In this document: one piece after another, positions 1 through 8,217 of the stretch
How the letters are laid out: every line of letters begins with the position of its first letter
How positions within the stretch are numbered: position 1 is the stretch's first letter
Source: Bog-473 sp963782415
Lineage (GTDB): Bacteria; Actinomycetota; Acidimicrobiia; Acidimicrobiales; RAAP-2
Assembly: GCA_963782415.1 (NCBI GenBank)
Contig: CAWAJT010000004.1
Span: 806,001 to 870,000 of the forward strand
Direction: 5' to 3'
Length of the DNA: 64,000 nucleotides
Made by a program: the position numbers and the translations under genes
The notes under the pieces: generated by a model
Told to the model about the DNA's origin: nothing
The model's database searches: none
What the model saw: only the letters and a program-made list of their open reading frames with translations

Positions 1-744
1 AAGGCCGATGCCGGAGGTGCCGGCGCCCTTCCGGGCCACTCGGCGGAGTTGGGTGTCCACGTCCGCGATGCGACCCAGCTGTGCGTCGACCCCGCCCATG
101 ACGAGCAGCTCGGGAGCGCCCTCCACCAGGTCCACCACACCTGTCGTGAGTTCGCCGCGGACCGTGGACTGCCGGGATTCCTCCCGTTGAGCGAGGCGTC
201 CTGTGAGCCAGGGTACGGCGGTGGCCGAGAGGATGAGGGAGACCAGGAGGACGAGGCCGGCTTCGGGAAGGAACCACCACAGCACGGCAACGGTGCCGGC
301 GCCGACGAGCGTCGCCACCAGGAACGGCTGGAGCACGCGCAGCACCACGTCCTGGAGCGAGTCCACGTCGTCCACGAAGCGCGCCACGAGGTCGCCCCGA
401 CGGAAGACCGGGAGGCCGGCCGGCGCAGCGAGCTCCAGACGCTGGAAGACGCGCACGCGCAGGTCTGCTAGGACCCGGAGAGCGGCGTCGTGGCCGACCA
501 GCCGCTCGCCGTAGCGGAAGAACCCCCGCGAGAGCCCGAAGAACTGGACGCCGACGATGGCCAACGTGAGTGACGCCTCCGACGGGTGCTGGGCGGCGCG
601 CGAGATGAGCCAGGCCGACGTGCCCATGAGAGCGATGGATGCACCGATGGCGCCAGCGCCGAGAAGTGACGCTTGGGCCAGCCGCCTCCGGGCGCTGCGG
701 GCGATGCCGAGGGTCCGGGCGACGCCGGCGCGCCGCTCGGTCAC
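1..744 (-). CDS. cydC: CydC membrane domain (partial, runs off the left edge)
   Basis: Translating the minus strand from the GTG at 744 gives about 248 codons without a stop, ending at the window edge. The protein has hydrophobic segments (for example GASIALMGTSAWLISRAA near the N-terminus), then FFGLSRGFFRYGERLVGHDA, which is typical of the ABC exporter domain of CydC. CydC pairs with CydD to export cysteine and glutathione to the periplasmic side and is needed to assemble cytochrome bd oxidase. The start codon overlaps the cydD stop in a GTGA motif, so translation is probably coupled. The nucleotide-binding half lies outside the window. Confidence 0.85.
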   Translation of the reverse strand, partial: MTERRAGVARTLGIARSARRRLAQASLLGAGAIGASIALMGTSAWLISRAAQHPSEASLTLAIVGVQFFGLSRGFFRYGERLVGHDAALRVLADLRVRVFQRLELAAPAGLPVFRRGDLVARFVDDVDSLQDVVLRVLQPFLVATLVGAGTVAVLWWFLPEAGLVLLVSLILSATAVPWLTGRLAQREESRQSTVRGELTTGVVDLVEGAPELLVMGGVDAQLGRIADVDTQLRRVARKGAGTSGIGL

Positions 745-2458
745 GACGCCACCCCGACTGCCCCGGGTAGTTCGACGACGCGGTCGGCGAGCGCGGCCAG
801 GGCGGGACGGTGGGCCACAATCACCGCGGTCCGGCCGCCGACGAGGTGACGTATCGCGGCCAGCACATCGGCCTCCGTCTCGGCGTCGAGGCTGGCCGTG
901 GGCTCGTCGAGCAAGAGGAGCGGTGCGTCCCGTACGAAGGCCCGGGCCAGCGACACGCGCTGTCGCTCGCCGGTGGAAAGCCCCGCGCCGCCCTCGCCGA
1001 GAAGGGTGTCCACGCCGTCGGGGAGCCGCCGCACGACCTCGGTCAGCCCGGCGGCTTCGAGGGCAGCCCAGACGGTCTCATCGGACGCGTCGCCTCGGCC
1101 GAGTCGAACGTTGTCGGCTACCGAACGTGCGAAGAGGTGGGGTCGCTGTGGCACCCAGGCGATGTGGTCGCGCCAGTCGGTCAGATCGAGGTCTGCCAGG
1201 GCGACTCCACCGAGGGACACGGACCCGGCATCGGGCACGCGCAGGCCGAGGATGACGGCCAAGAGCGTCGACTTGCCACAACCACTCGGTCCGGTCACGG
1301 CCACGGTTTCCCCAGCTGCGACGACGAGGTCGGCCCCGTCGAGGGCGGGCAGGCGCCGGCCGGCGTAGGTGAGCTCCAGGCCGCTGATGCGGATCGACGT
1401 GTCGCCTGCCTTCATCGCTCCACGTGCCGGCACGGCTCCCTGCTCCTCCAACAAGGTGAACAGGTCCTGGGCCGCCTGCATCCCGTCGGCGCTGGCGTGG
1501 TAGTTGGCGCCCAATCGCGCGCAGGGGAAGGTAGGCCTCCGGGGCGAGAACGAGCACGAACAGTGCGTCGTGGAAGGACATGTCCCCGCTGAGCAGCCGC
1601 AGCCCGACGGCGACGGCGACGAGGGCGACCGACACAGTGGCGAGCAGCTCCAGGATCAACGAGGACAAGAAGGTGAGACGAAGGGTGGAGAGCGTGGTGG
1701 CGCGATAGCGATCGGTGACGTCGGCGATCGATTTCGCCTGTACCGTGGCCCTCCCGAAGATCTTGAGTGTTGGCAGGCCCGCCACGACGTCGAGGAAATG
1801 TCCGGCCAGCCTCTGGAGTGAGCGCATGCGGGCCGCCGTGCGCTCGCTCGTGGAGGCACCGACGAGCGCCATGAAAATCGGGATCAGCGGCAGGCTGACC
1901 GCAATCAGGACAGCGCTGACCCAATCTGCACCGGCCACGACCGCGATCACGGCCACGGGTACGATCACCGCCAGGAACAGCTGGGGCAGGTAACGCGCGA
2001 AGTAGTCGTCGAGCGCGTCGATACCCGTGGTCAGGAGGGTGCTCAGTCTGCCGGTCTCGGATCGCTCGAGTCCGGCCGGGCCGAGTGCCGCCACATGCTC
2101 GGCAGCAGCGTGGCGTAGCTCCGACTTGGCCGAGGCAGACGCTCGGTCCGCGGCGCGTTCGGCGGCCCAGGCGAGCAAGGATCGTCCGGCGATCACGGCC
2201 AGAAGTGCCAACAGCGCGCTGCGGAGGGAGGCCGGTGTCCGATGGTCAAGGAAGGCCCCGGCGACGACGTGGGCGATCAGCCAGGCCTGGCCGATCACTA
2301 GCAGCGCCGTGAAGCCGCCGATCGCCACGGCCAGGAGCAGGAACCGTCGCGTCGTCCACCGCGTAGCGCAGGAGCCGGGGGTCGAGGGGACCGCCGCGCC
2401 GTACCCGGGCCCGACCGAACGGGGCGTGCTCCTTGGTCGCAGGCGCGGATACATCCAC
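741..2458 (-). CDS. cydD: CydD, ABC exporter with two apparent frameshifts
   Basis: Three frames together give a full CydD. The N-terminus (GGPLDPRLLRYAVDD) starts from a GTG at 2458 behind GGAGAG. The membrane domain (RRFLLLAVAIGG to EAYLPLRA) is in a second frame. The C-terminal half (LGANYHASADG onward) is in a third, with Walker A GPSGCGKST, signature LSTGERQRVSLARA and Walker B LLLLDEPTASLD. The frame changes fall near 2345 and near 1510. Continuity of conserved sequence across each point suggests single-base indels. The gene forms a cydDC operon with the overlapping downstream gene. The 5' end lies close to the divergent Rieske gene. Confidence 0.82.
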
Positions 2459-2555
2459 CGTGCCCCTCTCCTTACTACGCCACGGAGCCGACCGCACGTA
2501 CCGGCTGCCGGCGGTGTTCTTGACGCCGCGCCCTTGGGCGCATCAGGGTGACGTC

Positions 2556-3578
2556 GTGGCCCGCGCTTTGACCAATACCGACCCTGCGCTGCGCCGTTGC
2601 TGGCACCCCGTGGCTCGCTCCGGCGACGTGGCCGCGCAGCCGCACGGGGTGATGTTGCTGGGGGAGCCCTGGGTCCTCTATCGCTCGGGAGATCGGGTGC
2701 GGGCATTCGTCGACCGCTGCCCGCACCGGCACTGCCCGCTGACGCTGGGGCACTGTGACGGTGGCGTCCTGCAATGCGCCTATCACGGGTGGCGATTCGA
2801 CGGTGAGGGCCATTGCATCGAGATTCCGGCATTGGGGAAAGCGGGGTCGTTGCCGCCCGCCGCCCGCCTGACTGCCGCCGCCGAAGTGACGGAGGCGCAC
2901 GGTGTGGTGTTCCTCGCCCCTGAGGCACCTGTCACCCCGTTGGGGTCCATCCCCGAGGCCGAGGACGCCAGATTCATGGAAGGCCTTCTGCCCACGGTTC
3001 GGGCGAGGGGCTCGGCGGGACTGCTGGCGGACAACTTCCTCGATATCGCGCACTTCCCCTTCGTCCATGCCGGTACCTTCGGCACCGACGAGGCGACCGA
3101 GGTCGTGCCGTTCACGGTGGCCCGCGACGAGTGGTCGTTCACCGTGTCTTACGAGCACCCATTCGCGCACCGGGAGGACCCCGGGGTGGCGGCCGGGATT
3201 CGCCCGCTGATCCAGACCCGTCGCCTCACCTACCGCTTGAGCGCGCCGTTCCAGCTCCGGCTCCGCATCGACTTCGTCGACGCCGGCGGTTCCAACGTCA
3301 TCGGCTTCTTCATTCAGCCCGAGACCGACGAGACCTGCAGATTGTTCACGACACTGTGGCGGGACGACCTCGACGGGGATGAGGCGCGTATGGCCGACGC
3401 GGTCGCGTTCGAGGTTGCGGTGTTGCGGGAAGACCTCCGGGTCCAAGAGGCGTACCACCGGCTGGTGCTCCCGCTGGACCCGACCGCCGAAGTCCACACT
3501 CGGGCCGACCGGGCCACGCTGGAACTGCGCCGGGTTCTGGCTGATCTGCTGGCCGCGGCGGAGGGCGAGTGCAGGTGA
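2556..3578 (+). CDS. Rieske non-haem iron oxygenase, alpha-subunit type
   Basis: A Rieske [2Fe-2S] site is visible as Cys55-x-His57 (CPHRHC) and Cys74-x2-His77 (CAYHGW), counting from the GTG at 2556. The mononuclear iron site follows as Asn160, Asp163, His166 and His171 in DNFLDIAHFPFVH. This is the VanA/CAO-like single-component layout of about 340 residues. Such enzymes hydroxylate or demethylate aromatic or heterocyclic substrates using a separate reductase, which is not present here. The GTG is preferred because AGGGTG precedes it and an upstream TTG at 2433 would run into cydD. The stop overlaps the upp start by 10 bases, so the product may act in pyrimidine or purine-analogue metabolism; this is inference from context only. 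Confidence 0.83.
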   Translation: MARALTNTDPALRRCWHPVARSGDVAAQPHGVMLLGEPWVLYRSGDRVRAFVDRCPHRHCPLTLGHCDGGVLQCAYHGWRFDGEGHCIEIPALGKAGSLPPAARLTAAAEVTEAHGVVFLAPEAPVTPLGSIPEAEDARFMEGLLPTVRARGSAGLLADNFLDIAHFPFVHAGTFGTDEATEVVPFTVARDEWSFTVSYEHPFAHREDPGVAAGIRPLIQTRRLTYRLSAPFQLRLRIDFVDAGGSNVIGFFIQPETDETCRLFTTLWRDDLDGDEARMADAVAFEVAVLREDLRVQEAYHRLVLPLDPTAEVHTRADRATLELRRVLADLLAAAEGECR

Positions 3579-4207
3579 GTGGGCTGACGGTCGTCGACCA
3601 CCCCGTCCTGGCCCACCGGGTGGCTCAGCTGCGGGATCGCCGGACCAGCAGCGACACGTTCCGGCAATTGATCTCGGAGGTGTCGGGGCTCCTGGCGTAC
3701 GAGGCTCTGCGAGACCTCGGCACCACCGCGGTCATGGTCGACACGCCGGTGGTCGACGACGCGCCGGCGCTTCGTGTCTCGGAGGTCGTGCTCCTCGTGC
3801 CGATCCTGCGCGCTGGTCTCGGCATGGTGCAGGCGATCCAAGAGATCGTTCCCTTGACCGAGGTGGCCCACGTCGGTCTGCGTCGGGACGAGTCCACGCT
3901 GCAATCCGAGATCTACCTGAACCGTTTGCCACGCGACCTCCACGGTCGGCGGGTGATCGTGTGCGATCCCATGCTGGCGACGGGCGGCTCGCTCGTCCGA
4001 GTGTGCGACCTGGTCGCGGCCCGTGGTGCGTCGCAGGTGTTCGCCCTCTGCATCCTGGCCTCGCGGCCAGGACTCACCGCCTTCACCGCCGCCCATCCGG
4101 GCGTGCCCGTCTACTGCGCGGCAGTGGACCCGGAGTTGAACGAGGCCGGGTTCATCGTCCCCGGACTCGGAGATGCGGGCGACCGTCTCTTCGGGCTACC
4201 GGACTGA
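3569..4207 (+). CDS. upp: Uracil phosphoribosyltransferase
   Basis: This 212-residue cytosolic enzyme makes UMP from uracil and PRPP. The PRPP loop CDPMLATGGSL is near residues 131-141, PILRAGLGM is near residue 75, and the C-terminal uracil-binding stretch YCAAVDPELNEAGFIVPGLG is well conserved. It starts at a GTG inside the 3' end of the Rieske gene. With the cytosine deaminase and the NCS1 permease just downstream it completes cytosine uptake, deamination and conversion to UMP. Confidence 0.95.
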   Translation: MQVSGLTVVDHPVLAHRVAQLRDRRTSSDTFRQLISEVSGLLAYEALRDLGTTAVMVDTPVVDDAPALRVSEVVLLVPILRAGLGMVQAIQEIVPLTEVAHVGLRRDESTLQSEIYLNRLPRDLHGRRVIVCDPMLATGGSLVRVCDLVAARGASQVFALCILASRPGLTAFTAAHPGVPVYCAAVDPELNEAGFIVPGLGDAGDRLFGLPD

Positions 4208-4353
4208 CCATCCGCCGACAGCCTGCGACTGCGCAACCGACCGAGGCCGAGAGCGAGATTCCTGGTTCCCTGGTCCAGGACACGGCGGTTCCCTTCGGCC
4301 GCCTCGGCGACGCGCGACGCGGGCCAGTGCAGAGGAATGCTGAGCGGTGTCGT
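4208..4353. other. Convergent intergenic gap
   Basis: The 146 bases between the ends of upp and the deaminase gene hold no ORF of note and no clean terminator hairpin that I can see. Confidence 0.5.
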
Positions 4354-4839
4354 CTACAGGCCGATGTCTTCGTGCCATACCTCGGGGCTGGCCGCGATGT
4401 AGTCGCCCAGCAACGCGATGCACTCGGGGTCGTCGAGCAAAACGACCCGGCAGCCGTGCTCGGCCACCCAAGAGTGCCCGCCCTCGAAGTTGCGCGCCTC
4501 GCCGATGACGACGGTGCCGATGCCGAACTGGCGCAGGAGGCCGCTGCAGTACCAGCACGGTGAGAGCGTCGTGACCATGACGCAGTCGGCATAGTCACGT
4601 CGGCGTCCGGCCGCCCGGAAGGCTGCCGTCTCGGCGTGCATGGAAGGGTCCCCGTCCTGGACGCGGCGGTTGTGACCACGCCCGAGCAGCGTCCCGTCGG
4701 TATGGAAGAGCGCGGCGCCGATCGGGATCCCTCCCTCGGCGACCCCGTGGCGCGCCTCGGACAGGGCGACGGCGAGCATCTCACGCACCAGCGCCTCTCC
4801 GAGCGGCACGGCGGGGGACATATGCTCAGGAGGAGTCAT
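4354..4839 (-). CDS. Cytosine deaminase, yeast Fcy1-like zinc enzyme
   Basis: The protein has the zinc deaminase motifs HAE (His68, Glu70) and PCWYC (Cys95, Cys98). It also has GGIPIGAALF, TTLSPCWYC and the C-terminal WHEDIGL, which match the yeast Fcy1 subfamily (WFEDIGE) better than tRNA adenosine deaminase or guanine deaminase. It would convert cytosine to uracil for the neighbouring Upp. The ATG at 4839 shares a CATG tetramer with the divergent start at 4838. A later ATG at 4821 is also possible and would leave the neighbour's ribosome binding site outside this gene. About 161 residues, close to the Fcy1 length of 158. Confidence 0.86.
   Translation of the reverse strand: MTPPEHMSPAVPLGEALVREMLAVALSEARHGVAEGGIPIGAALFHTDGTLLGRGHNRRVQDGDPSMHAETAAFRAAGRRRDYADCVMVTTLSPCWYCSGLLRQFGIGTVVIGEARNFEGGHSWVAEHGCRVVLLDDPECIALLGDYIAASPEVWHEDIGL
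4828..4833 (+). promoter_or_regulatory. Strong ribosome binding site AGGAGG
   Basis: A perfect AGGAGG lies four bases before the ATG at 4838 and supports that start. If the divergent deaminase starts at 4839, this site is inside its fourth to sixth codons. Confidence 0.7.
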
Positions 4840-5452
4840 GTCCACGGCCGCCGATCGTAGCTACACGACCACCGTGGGGAGCCAGAAGGTCGAGCTCCCG
4901 CTTGTCGCGCTCTCCGACGAGTTGACGATCGCCCTCCTCATCTGTGTCGACATGGGCGTGTCGTTCGCGGAGACGGCGGGCCGGGAACTTGCCGAGCTGA
5001 TGCGACCGGCCGAGCCAGAGATCATCGTCTCTGTCGCCACCATGGGCATCCCCCTGGCCATCGAGGCCAGCCGCGCCTTAGGGATGGATGACTACGTGAT
5101 CCTGCACAAGACCCCCAAGATTCACCTGGGCGACACCTGGGCCGAGCCGGTGCTCTCCATCACGACCGACAAGCCGCAGCATCTCCGGCTCGATCCGGCT
5201 CGCGCCGACGCCGTGCGCGGCCACCGGGTGGCCGTGGTGGATGACGTCATCTCGACAGGTGCCTCGCTGTCGTCGGCCTTGCGCCTGGTCCGCCGCCTCC
5301 AGGCGGAGCCAGTGGTCGTTGGGACCCTCATGACCGAGGGCGGTGGGTGGAAGCGCGCCCTGGGCGAGGACGCGGCCCTGGTCCGCACCTTGGGCGTCAT
5401 GCCGCTGTTCCATCCCGACGGCTCCGGGGGCCTGGTCGAAGACTGGGACTGA
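4838..5452 (+). CDS. Adenine-phosphoribosyltransferase-like protein (type I PRTase)
   Basis: 204 residues with the type I PRPP-binding motif VAVVDDVISTGAS near residues 127-139. An N-terminal substrate region reads VSVATMGIPLAIEASRALG. The family includes adenine PRTase and related purine or xanthine PRTases, which make nucleotide from base plus PRPP in the cytosol. It is divergent from the cytosine deaminase and ends 25 bases from the convergent permease gene. The setting suggests nucleobase salvage, but the exact base cannot be read from sequence. Confidence 0.8.
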   Translation: MSTAADRSYTTTVGSQKVELPLVALSDELTIALLICVDMGVSFAETAGRELAELMRPAEPEIIVSVATMGIPLAIEASRALGMDDYVILHKTPKIHLGDTWAEPVLSITTDKPQHLRLDPARADAVRGHRVAVVDDVISTGASLSSALRLVRRLQAEPVVVGTLMTEGGGWKRALGEDAALVRTLGVMPLFHPDGSGGLVEDWD

Positions 5453-5477
5453 GCCGCCGGCCCGCTCGGTTCCTGGC

Positions 5478-6986
5478 TCACACCGCCGGCAGGAGCCCCT
5501 CGACCCGCAACAGCTCGTCCTGCGCCTCGGCCTCCTTGCGCACACTCCGGCCGGCCAGCATCAAGTAAACGACGGCCGCCACCCCCATGCCGAGGAACAC
5601 GCTGAAGTCGCCCCCATAGCCGTAGGCGTCGCGCGTGTGATAGGTCACGAGATTCAGCCATGTCGGGAGGCGGAACGTGGCCGACAGCGCCGAGATGGCA
5701 GCGAACATGCCCACGATCTGCGCCACCAAGGCAGGCCAGAAGACACCGCCCTTGCGCCAATACAGGGAGGTTCGCCCGGTCTTCTGTAGCTCACCGGGGA
5801 CATAGCGGTAACGGCGCAGGACCCAGTCGACCAGGTAGATGGCGCACCAGGGCGCGATCCACACGATGACGATGTCGACGAAGTCCTCGAGGTAGGTGGT
5901 AAACGACGAGCTGAACACTGCGTACATCGTGATTGCGAAAGCAATCGCGCAGTCGATCAACACCGCCTGATAACGCTTCACGGGGACGCCGATGGCCTGC
6001 ATGGTCACGCCCGAGGAGTACATATCCAGGCTGTTGATGCCGAACAGTTGGACGGCGGCGAAGAGAAGGAAGACCACCACGAACCACGATGGGATCGCAC
6101 TCTGGTGGATAAAGGGTTCGAGCGCTCCATATGTCGACTTCCCGCCGATATGGACGACAAACGTGCCGACCAACGCACCCAGGGTCATGATGAGAATCTC
6201 AGGCACGGCCGTGCCCAGGAAGACCCAGCCGACGATGCCCTTTTTTGACGTCGTGGTGGGACAGTAGCGGGTGTAGTCGTTACCGCACTCGGTCCAGCCC
6301 AGACCGCTCAGCGCAATGGTGAAGGCCAGGGCCTCCATGAACCCCTGCCAGTCGCCACTCGTCTTGACGACGTGCAGATTGGCGTGCGGGATGGCGAATC
6401 CCAGCATGATGGCGAAGAGGATCACGAAGGGGACGACCAGCCAGCGCAGCGTCTTGACGATGGCGGCATGGCCGAGGAAAGGGAGGACACCCTGGACGAG
6501 CACCGCCGCGATGACCAATGCCACCTTGGCCGGATCACCCGGTGAGATCCCGGCTTTGACCAGCAGAACCAAGCCCACTCCGACGATCAGGATCAGGCCC
6601 TCCACCTCAAAGCCGATCTGCGTCATCCAGTTGAAGAACGAGATGGGCCTCGATCCGTTCGCTCCGAACGGCGCACGGTTGATGGCGAAGACGGTGGTCC
6701 CGGTGTTGGGTCCCTGGAGTGAACACAGCCCGAGCAGGAAGTACGACAGGTTGCCCAGGACGATGATGATCACCACTTGGGCGAAGGTCAGTCCGAACGT
6801 CATGAGGATGGCGCCGTAGATGAAGTACTCGATCTGGACGCTCACCCCGGCCCACATGCCGAAGATGTCTCTCGGAGTGGCCCAGCGCTCGCTCTCGGGG
6901 ATGTAGTCGATCCCGTGTTGCTCGACGTGGAATGCCTCGTCGACGTCGGGCTCGTGAATGATCGCCAGGTCCTCGGCAATCGCCAC
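5478..6986 (-). CDS. NCS1-family cytosine/purine permease
   Basis: A 502-residue membrane protein with about twelve hydrophobic segments. It has the NCS1 hallmarks GPNTGTTVFAINRAPFGANG and SGLGWTECGNDYTRYCP. NCS1 carriers import cytosine, purines, allantoin or thiamine precursors with H+ or Na+. Placement beside cytosine deaminase and upp makes cytosine the best guess. The GTG at 6986 is chosen because GAGGAGG stands eight bases upstream and the longer ORF adds 59 residues with no transporter character. Confidence 0.88.
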   Translation of the reverse strand: MAIAEDLAIIHEPDVDEAFHVEQHGIDYIPESERWATPRDIFGMWAGVSVQIEYFIYGAILMTFGLTFAQVVIIIVLGNLSYFLLGLCSLQGPNTGTTVFAINRAPFGANGSRPISFFNWMTQIGFEVEGLILIVGVGLVLLVKAGISPGDPAKVALVIAAVLVQGVLPFLGHAAIVKTLRWLVVPFVILFAIMLGFAIPHANLHVVKTSGDWQGFMEALAFTIALSGLGWTECGNDYTRYCPTTTSKKGIVGWVFLGTAVPEILIMTLGALVGTFVVHIGGKSTYGALEPFIHQSAIPSWFVVVFLLFAAVQLFGINSLDMYSSGVTMQAIGVPVKRYQAVLIDCAIAFAITMYAVFSSSFTTYLEDFVDIVIVWIAPWCAIYLVDWVLRRYRYVPGELQKTGRTSLYWRKGGVFWPALVAQIVGMFAAISALSATFRLPTWLNLVTYHTRDAYGYGGDFSVFLGMGVAAVVYLMLAGRSVRKEAEAQDELLRVEGLLPAV

Positions 6987-7259
6987 CGTCAGTGCCTCCT
7001 CGTAGTCGCCTCCACCGGGGCGCCAACGCCCCCGAAAGGCGACCGGAGGACGGGCGGCACTGCCCTGGCTGCCTCCGCAGCCGCCTTCGGTCTCGCGTCT
7101 ACGCACCCACCTGTCAGGTCCGGCCCGCGTCCCTGGCGAGCGACCGAAGGTGTGTTGGCCCACAGACTGTGTGACAGCAGGCCTCTCGTCAAGTGGCGCC
7201 CCGTGAACGGCGCGTGAACGGCTGTCGCCCGAATATCCCCGCCGGAGCCGGGTAAGGGC
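6987..7259. promoter_or_regulatory. Permease leader region with a short direct repeat
   Basis: No gene is seen here. The segment upstream of the permease contains CGTGAACGGCG at 7202-7212 followed at once by CGTGAACGGC at 7213-7222, an 11-base tandem repeat that could bind a regulator. Its function is unknown. Confidence 0.35.
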
Positions 7260-7751
7260 TCAGCCCCCGAGCTCGCTCCGCATGAACTCGACGGCCTTGT
7301 CCTGCATGTCGCGGGCCTGGGCTTCAATGAAGCGTTCGACGATCGGCCCGACGCCGAAGATCTTGACCCGGGCGTCGAGGAGAAACGTTTCTGTCGCACC
7401 GGCGCCCTCGCGGGCGAGCGCGATACGCCCTTCGATCTGCGTCTTGTCGGCCATGGTGCCCGGCGTCATGGTGAATGTGGTGGTGGTCGTCGCCGGGTCG
7501 TAGGTGCTCACCTCGGTTGTGATGACCTCCTCGCCGAAGATCTTGCGCACCGGCCCCGGCATGTTGGGACGCTGCCCGTAGCGCAGCGTCCGTACCAGTC
7601 CGCTGGTGACGTCGCCTTCCTGCGACACCACCTCGGCCGACGTCGAGCCCAGGTGGTCGAGGTGCAGGCGCACGGTGAATGCGGGGTCGTAGTACAGGGT
7701 CCAGAAGGCCTCGGGCTGGCAGTCCCAGCTGTAGGAGAGTTGCAGCTTCAT
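7260..7751 (-). CDS. DUF2505-like SRPBCC protein
   Basis: 163 residues with the fold pattern of the START/Bet v 1-like SRPBCC superfamily, most like actinobacterial DUF2505. It opens with YSWDCQPEAFWTLYYDPAFT and ends in a long helix (VERFIEAQARDMQDKAVEF). These proteins bind hydrophobic ligands and few have known roles. The ATG overlaps the stop of the upstream SnoaL-like gene in an ATGA motif, so the two are probably co-translated. Confidence 0.72.
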   Translation of the reverse strand: MKLQLSYSWDCQPEAFWTLYYDPAFTVRLHLDHLGSTSAEVVSQEGDVTSGLVRTLRYGQRPNMPGPVRKIFGEEVITTEVSTYDPATTTTTFTMTPGTMADKTQIEGRIALAREGAGATETFLLDARVKIFGVGPIVERFIEAQARDMQDKAVEFMRSELGG

Positions 7752-8197
7752 GGCGCCAGGTCGAAGAGCATGTGGTGACCGAGGTCACCGACGAGGTCGA
7801 TGGTGACGTGCATGGTGGCAACCTTCCAGCGTTTCTCGAAGACGTAGGTGTGGCGGTAGCGGCCGGCGATTACCGGTTGCAGCGTCAGCGCACCGGGCAC
7901 CGCCTGGAGCACCGTGAAGTAGGACCGGCTCGACGCGGTCGCGCCCTCCTCTGCCACGTCGACCATGACGTTCGTCATGACGTGCTTCGTGCGTGGTGTG
8001 CCGTCCTCATAGCGTCTGGTCGTGCGGGTGTAGAGCGCCTCAATGGCGTCACGGCCCGTCACGGCGTCGGCGAAGCCCTCGAACGTGAGGGTGGCATCGC
8101 CGAAGACCTCCGCCACCCCGGCGAAGTCGCCGGCGTCGATCCGTTCAGCGTAGGTGTAGATCAGCTTGGTGATCGCCTCGGACGCCGTCTCGTGCAC
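7748..8197 (-). CDS. SnoaL-like (NTF2 fold) protein
   Basis: About 149 residues from the GTG at 8197. The pattern ITKLIYTYAERIDAGDFAGVAEVF, followed by TKHVMTNVMV and a conical beta-sheet core, is typical of SnoaL_4 proteins, which act as small dehydratases, isomerases or ligand-binding proteins. A longer ORF reaches 8482 but that extension lies over the neighbouring oxidase and lacks fold character. It overlaps the DUF2505-like gene by four bases and follows the FAD oxidase by 20, so it may belong to the same operon. Substrate unknown. Confidence 0.72.
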   Translation of the reverse strand: MHETASEAITKLIYTYAERIDAGDFAGVAEVFGDATLTFEGFADAVTGRDAIEALYTRTTRRYEDGTPRTKHVMTNVMVDVAEEGATASSRSYFTVLQAVPGALTLQPVIAGRYRHTYVFEKRWKVATMHVTIDLVGDLGHHMLFDLAP

Positions 8198-8217
8198 GGA
8201 CGAGATTGTGGCACCGA

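Noticed and set aside
3585..3600. TGACGGTCGTCGA as a palindrome copy in upp
   Set aside because: It lies in coding sequence, the spacing differs and the right arm mismatches.
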